The translations under genes were made by a program, and so were the position numbers. The notes beneath the pieces are model-generated. The model did no database searches, was not told where the DNA came from, and saw only the letters and a list, made by a program, of their open reading frames with translations. DNA of 53,770 bases from Candidatus Thermochlorobacter aerophilus (GTDB taxonomy: Bacteria > Bacteroidota > Chlorobiia > Chlorobiales > Thermochlorobacteraceae): contig PHFL01000045.1 in NCBI GenBank assembly GCA_002794105.1, positions 8,067 through 61,836 on the forward strand, read 5' to 3'. Below are positions 47,826-53,770 of this stretch, piece by piece. Positions within the stretch are counted from its first letter, which is position 1, and each line of letters starts with the position of its first letter.

Positions 47826-48473
47826 TTAGCCCAATTGCCTGCGATAGGCTCTTTCTACCAGCGGCATCACGCGACTAATATCTGACAAGGTATTCACTTT
47901 CACCTCCACATCGCCCACGCCCCAATGCCCCTTGTTGCTAACATCTCTACAAAATGATCCTTCATGGCGCACTTCATTGAAAGGTACGTTCAAGTACAAT
48001 TTTAAGCTGGACTGAAGGGGCACAACGGAGACAAAGGTCCTATTTCTTACACGGTAAGCAATATAATTTTTCAGAATTTCTTCCCTGACTTCGCCAAGTC
48101 TTAAGACGCTATCTTGAAAATCTTCAAAAAGTTCGAGAACTTCACCTTGCAAATAATCCCCATTATGCATGGTCTCAAAAGTATAGCTTTGCTCGGGTTG
48201 GACTTCTGGTTGCTGAACAATGTTACCTTTTCCAAAGTAGGGCCAAATTTCTAAGCACCGCTGCGCCAATTCCTGTGCGCGTTGCTTAATATCCGCTTCA
48301 CGCCAAGTCTCTATTCCTGAAAAATATGCGTTAAGTTCAATATGACTATCTCTATACCACGACTTTTTCTCCTCAAAATTTGAATTAGACAGTTCAGAAT
48401 TATATCCTGTCAAAGTTAAGTTGCCCAGTGTGTCGAGCAAGGTTTCATGAATGAACTCCCAATTTTCGCCCAA
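47826..48473 (-). CDS. DUF1524 C-terminal part of a frameshifted GmrSD-like gene
   Basis: 215 residues from a TTG (48473). Begins with the LGENWEFIHETLLDTLGNLTLTGYNSELSN region that normally follows the HNH motif of DUF262/DUF1524 proteins. The N-terminal part is in another frame upstream (48445-49866, overlapping by 29 bp). The break is at about 48489: one stray base separates the frames (CTC-A-TGG-TGG), and joining them restores HVMPQTLTL then WWETHLGENWEFI. It is probably not an independent gene. Confidence 0.75.
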   Translation of the reverse strand: MGENWEFIHETLLDTLGNLTLTGYNSELSNSNFEEKKSWYRDSHIELNAYFSGIETWREADIKQRAQELAQRCLEIWPYFGKGNIVQQPEVQPEQSYTFETMHNGDYLQGEVLELFEDFQDSVLRLGEVREEILKNYIAYRVRNRTFVSVVPLQSSLKLYLNVPFNEVRHEGSFCRDVSNKGHWGVGDVEVKVNTLSDISRVMPLVERAYRRQLG

Positions 48474-49866
48474 GTGCGTTTCCCACCATGAGTGTTAGTG
48501 TTTGCGGCATAACGTGTTCAATTTCTAACTTTTCAAAACGCACTTGCTCCTTATGCCCAAATGATTCTTCAAGGGTTTCTAAAATGAATTTTGTTTTCTC
48601 TTTTCTATCCCCGCCGCCATAAAGTTTTGCCTCTCGCAAATTTCGCTCAAATTCATAGTCTTTTGGATACCTGCGCTTTTCTAAAATATCCTTTACACTA
48701 TCTGCGAAGGAACTTGATGAAGCCTTAATTTGCTGATATAACGGAGCAAAAATTTTATCAAGTTGATTCGTAGGCACACCACATACAAAGCGGCGCACAA
48801 TAAAATTTTCAAGGACTTTTAGAACCTCTAAAAATTCTTCACTCGAGAGAGTTTGATGAATGTAATCGTCGTAGCATGCAAGCAGAAAGGGATAAACAGT
48901 GGTGACATTTAAACGATTTATGCGATGAATTGCTTTTGAAATTGCTTGGTCGGACTCATTGACTAATTCCAAAATTTTTGCATAGTAAGTTGAAAAACGG
49001 CTTAGAGTTTTGAGCTCTTCAACAGTATCTTTTTTTTCTACATAATCTCGCAAGTTATAGTAAACATCTCCTTTTTTGACGACATCACCACGAAGCATTA
49101 TCAAGTAATGCCGCATAAATTCGGTTAAATTCTCTTCACCAAGAATCTCTTCCATCGGTCGCCAGAATGTATTGTAAATCTTTTCCTGCTCACTGGTGTG
49201 AATTTTCATCAAGAAATAATTTCGAATCAAATCGGCTTGCGAGAGACTGCGCCCTTTGGCATTCAGACTTTCAAAAACTATGTATGGGTCTTCTCTCTCG
49301 TCCAATAGGACACGCACGATGGAAAGAGATTTTTCTACCACATCTTTAATTTTTCTTAGCTCAAGCTCTGATTTGCGAATCTCGCTTTCAAAATAGCGGT
49401 AGGCTTTAGCCAAGCGAGAACTGTCATTATTAGGAAGCTGTCCACGTATGATATTTGTGTAAGGCTCTCTATCGCTCTGAGTCGGGAGCAATTTGAAGTA
49501 GTCGTTGCCTTCTGCAAATTCGTTGATAAGAAATCGCTTGTAAATTTCATCGGCGAGCCGTTCTTCCCCCCTTTGCAAGGCTACTTGGCGCAGTGCGGCA
49601 AAAAGAATAGAGATGGTCGTGTAACGCTGTTGCCCATCAATGAGGCTATATTTCGTCACGCCTTCGGGCACGGAGCGAGCAGGAATAAGTACCACAGCCC
49701 CAAAGAAATGCGGGCGTGGGTTTTGGGCTTCACACAGGTCGGTGATGTCTGTCCAGAGCGTTTGCCACTCTTTGCGTTCCCAGCTGTATGGGCGTTGAAA
49801 CAGTGGCACAAGATATTGGCGGGCATCGCCGAGCAATTCGACAAGTTTGATGACAGAGGCTTCCAT
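48445..49866 (-). CDS. DUF262 N-terminal part of a frameshifted GmrSD-like gene
   Basis: 473 residues. DUF262 motifs FQRPYSWE (23-30) and SLIDGQQRYTTISILF (DGQQR nucleotide-binding region, about 77-81). The HNH nuclease motif starts at EIEHVMPQ (449-455) and is cut off after TLTL by a frameshift; the tail MVGNALGRKLGVHS is out of frame. GmrSD-like enzymes are modification-dependent (type IV) restriction proteins against phage DNA. Frameshift may be real (inactive gene) or a sequencing error. Codons look like the rest of the genome. Confidence 0.85.
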   Translation of the reverse strand: MEASVIKLVELLGDARQYLVPLFQRPYSWERKEWQTLWTDITDLCEAQNPRPHFFGAVVLIPARSVPEGVTKYSLIDGQQRYTTISILFAALRQVALQRGEERLADEIYKRFLINEFAEGNDYFKLLPTQSDREPYTNIIRGQLPNNDSSRLAKAYRYFESEIRKSELELRKIKDVVEKSLSIVRVLLDEREDPYIVFESLNAKGRSLSQADLIRNYFLMKIHTSEQEKIYNTFWRPMEEILGEENLTEFMRHYLIMLRGDVVKKGDVYYNLRDYVEKKDTVEELKTLSRFSTYYAKILELVNESDQAISKAIHRINRLNVTTVYPFLLACYDDYIHQTLSSEEFLEVLKVLENFIVRRFVCGVPTNQLDKIFAPLYQQIKASSSSFADSVKDILEKRRYPKDYEFERNLREAKLYGGGDRKEKTKFILETLEESFGHKEQVRFEKLEIEHVMPQTLTLMVGNALGRKLGVHS

Positions 49867-50042
49867 ACAGTGTGCGTCAGTAAGTTAAAGGGTTAGGAGT
49901 TTCTCTCACCGCATAAGTTGAGAAAGACGAACATCTTCCTTCTTTTTTAAGTAAACTTACTACGTTGAAAATCCGTTCAAATTAGGTAATTTTCAGGCGA
50001 TTCAGAAGCCTTCAAGACATTTTCAACGAAAGGAGACTCAAC

Positions 50043-50329
50043 ATGGCAAGCATCTACACAAACCTGCGCACCGAGCGTCAATATCGGGCATCAACGGGAT
50101 TGAGCGAACAAACATTCAATCAGTTATTTGAACAATTTAAGTCCTTTGTGTGCCTAAAAAAGGCAATTCCGCCAGCCCATATGAACCCCTATTTCAAGAT
50201 GCCAGAGAAGCACTATTTTTCGTTTTATTTTATTACAAAACTTATCCGACCTTACAGATACTCGGCTTACAGTTTGGGTGTTCAGATAAATCAGCCTTTG
50301 AGAGTTACTACACATCTAATCGGTTCTAA
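50043..50329 (+). pseudogene. Truncated transposase (DDE type, HTH N-terminus)
   Basis: ATG 50043 with AAAGGAGA upstream gives a 38-codon frame-0 start (IYTNLRTERQYRASTGLSEQ), then the frame switches by -1 at the heptamer A AAA AAG (50156-50162, frame CTA-AAA-AAG). Read in the -1 frame the protein continues PKKGNSASPYEPLFQDAREA and then LFFVLFYYKTYPTLQILG, the typical HTH/start of this transposase group, and stops at TAA 50327-50329. A full transposase is about 270-300 residues, so about two thirds is missing. The cut coincides with the start of the direct repeat at 50324. The 176-bp gap upstream (49867-50042) has no gene. Confidence 0.8.
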
Positions 50330-50399
50330 TAAAATTCTAATGTTTTTCTAATAGGTCTCTAACAGCTCCCAAACGGAGAATGCTTTATTTTTGTAGCGT
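50324..50399 (+). repeat. 76-bp direct repeat, left copy
   Basis: Begins TTCTAATAAAATTCTAAT and ends TTGTAGCGT; 69 of 76 positions match the copy at 52786-52861 (hand count). Contains CTCC/GGAG around CAAAC and a TATTTTTG box (50386-50393) matching the -7 promoter element TAnnTTTG; no matching TTTG is seen at the -33 distance. The copies flank the TonB receptor gene, and each is followed by a transport gene on the same strand. Confidence 0.85.
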
Positions 50400-50468
50400 T
50401 AATAAAAACAGTAAAAATGTAAAGTGACCCTTTAAGTCGTTTTAAAAAAATTGTTTAACCTGCCAAGC

Positions 50469-50474
50469 GGAGGA
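50469..50474 (+). promoter_or_regulatory. Ribosome binding site deciding the receptor start
   Basis: GGAGGA lies six bases before ATG 50481, so this ATG and not the in-frame TTG at 50451 begins the TonB receptor. Confidence 0.8.
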
Positions 50475-50480
50475 AGTACT

Positions 50481-52754
50481 ATGAAAAAAATGCACCAAAG
50501 CCAACTTAGCAAGCCAATCTACTATTTGGCACCTGAAACAATAGTAACTGTAATCTACAACGTTCAAAAACAAATTAATAATAGTCTCGAAAAACAAAAA
50601 AAGAAGTTTGGAGAGCGTTTTATCCTTTCTTTGCTAAAGTACACGGGGGTGTTATTGCTGGCAAATATCTTGTTCTTACACTCCGCTTTTGCTCAAACCG
50701 ATACCTCGCGACCGTACAATGAAGATTTAATAAAATCACGAACTAATAAATCAAACTTTCCCAATGCCATACATCTTACACGTGACGACATTAATGGTAT
50801 ATTGGTGGGGCTGGTGGGTGATGATCCCAACGGTATACCTTCATTACTGGCTTTGAAAGCCGGACTAACGTTCAGAAACACAGGTGATGCCGGTGCCGAA
50901 ACTTGGTTTTTGGTACGAAACTTCGGACGAGACAATAGCAGAATGACCTTAGTTCTTTTGGATGGTCGTCCACTGAACTTAGGTAATAATCATACGGTAG
51001 AATTTGATGATATACCCATCAATATCATTGAAAGTATCACGATTTATCCGGGTCCTGTTCCTGCTGAATATGGGGGCTTTCAATCGGTAATTGAAATTAA
51101 AACCCAAAGAAATGAGGATGTACTCTTTTCAGGTGTCAATATAGGCAGCCAAGCCAACTATCGCTTTACAGCTACAATTGGCAAAGCTGGTAGATTTCAT
51201 TATTTAGCCAATTTTAGCCTTGATATGGCACGAGGTCAAACCGATCGGCGTTTAGACGGAATTTTGAGCGATTTTCAATACACTAATAGAGAGCTTCGCA
51301 CCTTTTTGCCCGCTTTTAAAGTAGGTTATGAAGTGATCAAAGACTTAGACATTACGCTGCAAGGTAACTTTGTGGACTTCAAGAAAATGTTTCATACAAC
51401 TCCGATGTTTGGACAAGAAGCCTCAAGGAGACGTTTGATGCATAATTATTCGTTGATTTTTCAGCCCGGCAGGGGGTCTGATTTAGATTACCAATTCATC
51501 ATATATCAAAACAGAGAAAGTGAAACTTTGAACCCTATTTTCCCCGAAGATACCACTTACAATGTACATTGGGGCAATCAACAGCGTAGCTTTACGGGCT
51601 TCAGAGGCTACTATCGCCATAGTTTGTTTGATGGCAAATTGGCATTCAAAGCCGGAGGCGAAGGGCACTGGGCTGAAGGTACCACTGATGATGATTACAT
51701 CTATTTCAAATATGTTAATAGGCAAAATTTTTATGGAGCATTTTTACAGTCCGAACTTAGTTTTTGGAAAGGTTCATTTATAACTCTTGGGGGGAGAATA
51801 GACGGACAGAATGGTATTAATAAAACTTACATCAGCCCAGTGGTTAGCATCTCTCAATCGCTGATAGATGAAAAACTAACACTTTATGCTTCATATGGTG
51901 TTCAAAGACGCTGGATACCCCTCAATGAAGTAAATACCTTTAACCGTACTGCACGTGTTTTAGGCCCACCTTTCTTGCAAGGCAATGTGAGCTTGCCAAA
52001 CAATGAGCTTAATATGGAACGATTTGTGGGTTTTGACGGAGGGGTAAAATTGAACTTATTAGACAAAAAACTTAGCACAAGAGTAAATTACTTCTATCTG
52101 CAAAACGAGGGACAATTTGGAGCTCCTGTATTTGAAATTAGACCTGTAAATCCCGGAGCACCCGTACCACCAGGATTTCAAGCTGCTTTAGTTACATCCG
52201 ATAGAAACTTCCCCGGATTTGATATAAGCCAAGGGATAGAGTTTGAGGTAGAAGCTACCCCTGTGAAAGGATTAGTTTTGTTTCTCAACGCAACTTATTT
52301 TATCGAGGCCGCCACAAAAAGATATGATGACATAGTGCTCTATAAAGGGCCATTAGGAGGCCCCAATGCTCAGGCTGCCATCAATAACTCAGTAGGACAG
52401 TTTTTCCTACCATATGACGGTAAAACCATCATCCCAGGTGCGTATGATTGGTTGGCAAATTTCGGAGCCATTTACCGCCCCGATTCCAAAACCATCATCA
52501 ACACATTGCTAAGATATAGAGGCATTACCCGAGATCCAATTATGAAATTCGGGGTAAATCCACAAGTAGATAATATTCCCTCCAATTTAATTGTTGATGC
52601 ATCAATAGGAAGAAATATTTTAGACAAAGACAGCTATGCTATCAGAGCTATATTTTCGGTCAATAATCTTTTTGATACAAAATATCAAACCTTTGTTCAT
52701 TACCCTATGCAAGGCAGATTTGTTTCTGTTGGTCTTACAGCCAGTTTAAAGTAA
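50481..52754 (+). CDS. TonB-dependent outer-membrane receptor
   Basis: 757 residues. An unusually long N-terminus (about 50 basic residues) precedes the hydrophobic leader (LKYTGVLLLANILFLHSAFAQ), so the true export start may be internal. Plug domain with LVRNFGRDNSRMTLVLLDGRPLNLG and IPINIIESITIYPGPVPAEYGG; barrel ends FVSVGLTASLK without the usual final aromatic. No carboxypeptidase-like domain, and no copper motif as in the other receptor. Substrate unknown; the next genes suggest a cation link but do not prove one. AT-richer than the genome core, so possibly acquired. Confidence 0.85.
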   Translation: MKKMHQSQLSKPIYYLAPETIVTVIYNVQKQINNSLEKQKKKFGERFILSLLKYTGVLLLANILFLHSAFAQTDTSRPYNEDLIKSRTNKSNFPNAIHLTRDDINGILVGLVGDDPNGIPSLLALKAGLTFRNTGDAGAETWFLVRNFGRDNSRMTLVLLDGRPLNLGNNHTVEFDDIPINIIESITIYPGPVPAEYGGFQSVIEIKTQRNEDVLFSGVNIGSQANYRFTATIGKAGRFHYLANFSLDMARGQTDRRLDGILSDFQYTNRELRTFLPAFKVGYEVIKDLDITLQGNFVDFKKMFHTTPMFGQEASRRRLMHNYSLIFQPGRGSDLDYQFIIYQNRESETLNPIFPEDTTYNVHWGNQQRSFTGFRGYYRHSLFDGKLAFKAGGEGHWAEGTTDDDYIYFKYVNRQNFYGAFLQSELSFWKGSFITLGGRIDGQNGINKTYISPVVSISQSLIDEKLTLYASYGVQRRWIPLNEVNTFNRTARVLGPPFLQGNVSLPNNELNMERFVGFDGGVKLNLLDKKLSTRVNYFYLQNEGQFGAPVFEIRPVNPGAPVPPGFQAALVTSDRNFPGFDISQGIEFEVEATPVKGLVLFLNATYFIEAATKRYDDIVLYKGPLGGPNAQAAINNSVGQFFLPYDGKTIIPGAYDWLANFGAIYRPDSKTIINTLLRYRGITRDPIMKFGVNPQVDNIPSNLIVDASIGRNILDKDSYAIRAIFSVNNLFDTKYQTFVHYPMQGRFVSVGLTASLK

Positions 52755-52785
52755 GTTTTAAACAACAGGCAGGAACTAATTTCAT

Positions 52786-52861
52786 TTCTAATAAAATTCT
52801 AATTTTTTTCTAAAAGGTCTCTAACAGCTTCCAAACGGAGGCTGTTTTAGTTTTGTAGCGT
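52786..52861 (+). repeat. 76-bp direct repeat, right copy
   Basis: Matches 50324-50399. Here the central hairpin is complete: CAGCTTCC-AAAC-GGAGGCTG with one G-U pair, followed by TTTTAGTTTT, so it could also end the receptor transcript. A TAGTTTTG box lies at 52848-52855. Confidence 0.85.
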
Positions 52862-52887
52862 AAATAATAAATCAAGCAAAAATGGAT

Positions 52888-52951
52888 GCAGGTCCCAGTT
52901 GTATAATCCGCAAATTCTTGTTTTAACCTGCACAGTTCTAATAGCTGTGCA
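52888..52951 (+). promoter_or_regulatory. Competing hairpins in the mgtC leader
   Basis: GCAGGT (52888-52893) can pair with ACCTGC (52926-52931); TGCACAG (52929-52935) can pair with CTGTGCA (52945-52951) round a 9-base loop. The two share bases 52929-52931, so only one can form. It lies 33 bases before mgtC and may sense magnesium or another signal. It does not match a known M-box. Confidence 0.4.
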
Positions 52952-52984
52952 ATAGAGTAAGCATTTGCATAAGCTAAAAGAACA

Positions 52985-53344
52985 ATGAATACATTAGATT
53001 TTATCACACGTTTAGGTTTGGCTTTGTTCCTTGGAGCGGCTATTGGCTTTGAAAGGCAGTGGCGACAAAAAAGTGCAGGACTACGAACCAATACTTTGGT
53101 GAGTATGGGAGCGGCTGCTTTTACACTCATCTCTTTTGCACTTATTTCCCAAGACGATGGAGTTTACAAAGGCGATGCCACACGCATCATTGGCCAGATT
53201 GTAACAGGCATAGGGTTTCTTGGCGGTGGTGTAATTCTTAGAGAAGGCTTAAATGTTCAAGGTCTTAATACTGCCGCAACCATACTCACCATAGAATATG
53301 GGGTAACAGAAGTAAACTGGGAAGTTAACGGACAACATGACTAA
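52985..53344 (+). CDS. mgtC: MgtC family protein, internally shortened
   Basis: 119 residues. The MgtC core is clear up to GFLGGGVILREGLNVQGLNTAATI (three helices). Then it jumps to IEYGVTEVNWEV, which belongs at the end of the C-terminal ACT-like domain, so about 80-100 residues of normal MgtC (last helices and linker) are missing without losing the frame. MgtC proteins help cells live with low magnesium. Four bases before the mgtE start; likely a magnesium operon. Confidence 0.75.
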   Translation: MNTLDFITRLGLALFLGAAIGFERQWRQKSAGLRTNTLVSMGAAAFTLISFALISQDDGVYKGDATRIIGQIVTGIGFLGGGVILREGLNVQGLNTAATILTIEYGVTEVNWEVNGQHD

Positions 53345-53347
53345 ATT

Positions 53348-53770
53348 ATGAACACATTAGATTTACAAAAACTTGCTAAGGAGTTTCAGCACATAGACCA
53401 AATCATAGAATTGGTTCCTGTGATGCAGAAAATGCCGGTGGTTGAAGTAGCAGAAATTCTTCAATCCATTGATGAAACTTACCTGCTCAATGTATTGGAC
53501 AGGTTTACTATGGAGCAACAAGGTTTAATAGTTGCTGAATTTCCAATGGTGAAGCAACTCAACCTATTCAAGGTTACTTCACAAAAACGCTTTGCAAAAA
53601 TTTTTGAGAATATGCCGTCTGATAATCGGGCTGATTTTTTCCAACACTTAACCCAACAAGAACAATCATTGCTTTTGCCGTATTTATCAAAAAGGTACGT
53701 GAAGATGTGATTGCGTTAAGTGCCTATCCCCCCGAAACAGCACGGGGAATTATGAATACCGATTTTGCCA
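53348..53770 (+). CDS. mgtE: Magnesium transporter MgtE, N-terminal part, frameshifted and cut by the window end
   Basis: First 115 residues (to LLLPYLSK) fit the MgtE N domain. The frame then ends at 53710, but reading one base further at the A5 run (53690-53694) gives KKVREDVIALSAYPPETARGIMNTDFA, the start of the CBS region, running off the end. So one A is missing in a homopolymer, by error or mutation. MgtE is a gated Mg2+ channel; most of the gene lies beyond this window. Confidence 0.8.

Noticed and set aside
52888..52951. Known M-box magnesium riboswitch
   Set aside because: Too short and lacking the M-box conserved core.

Overview
The window looks like a bacterial chromosome segment around the replication origin, most likely from the Chlorobiota (Bacteroidota/Chlorobi group). 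This rests on a Bacteroidota-type promoter before acpP (TTTG-N20-TATATTTG), a fused ThrA followed by thrB and thrC, a nuoABC block without NuoEFG, split ATP synthase genes, lpxA, a bactofilin, a DUF2723 membrane protein and the gene styles overall. No photosynthesis gene is present and the genus is not proven here.

Layout. 1-820: three and a half tandem copies of a palindromic, non-coding element that can fold into a cloverleaf. 900-3469: a DUF1998 zinc protein and an unrecognised partner. 3656-9025: a tightly overlapping copper-acquisition locus (MbnP-like lipoprotein, MbnH-like dihaem peroxidase, YtkA/FixH-like lipoprotein, OprC/NosA-type TonB receptor) plus a small Cys/His protein upstream. 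9262-11791: rnpA, rpmH, oriC with DnaA boxes, dnaA; then xseB and tRNA-Asn. 12359-18714: yceD-like gene, rpmF, fabH, fabD, fabG, acpP, fabF, rnc. 18760-25586 (minus): gyrB, thrC, thrB, thrA. 25746-27367: nuoA, nuoB, nuoC. 27377-34904 (minus): rfbC, a response regulator, hemE, atpHFEB, atpI-like, atpZ, bactofilin, M23 peptidase, ribH, gmhA. 35327-46835: a dolichol-phosphate-mannose-synthase-like glycosyltransferase, an orphan ABC permease, mreC-mreD-PBP2, hemW, a DUF2723 protein, a 2OG-Fe(II) oxygenase and lpxA. 47201-49866: miaE and a frameshifted GmrSD-like (DUF262/DUF1524) gene. 50043-53770: an AT-richer accessory end with a truncated transposase, a TonB receptor between two 76-bp direct repeats, a shortened mgtC and the start of mgtE.

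Most of the window is core metabolism and cell-envelope building: fatty acid synthesis feeds lipid A (lpxA), while mreCD, PBP2, the bactofilin and the M23 peptidase shape the wall. The unusual parts are the cloverleaf repeats, the complete copper operon next to the origin, two leader regions with competing hairpins (before fabD and before mgtC) and the repeat-flanked cassette that begins exactly where a transposase is cut off. Homopolymer-type base losses occur in the first 100 bases and near the last 100 bases, so both ends may be low-quality contig ends.
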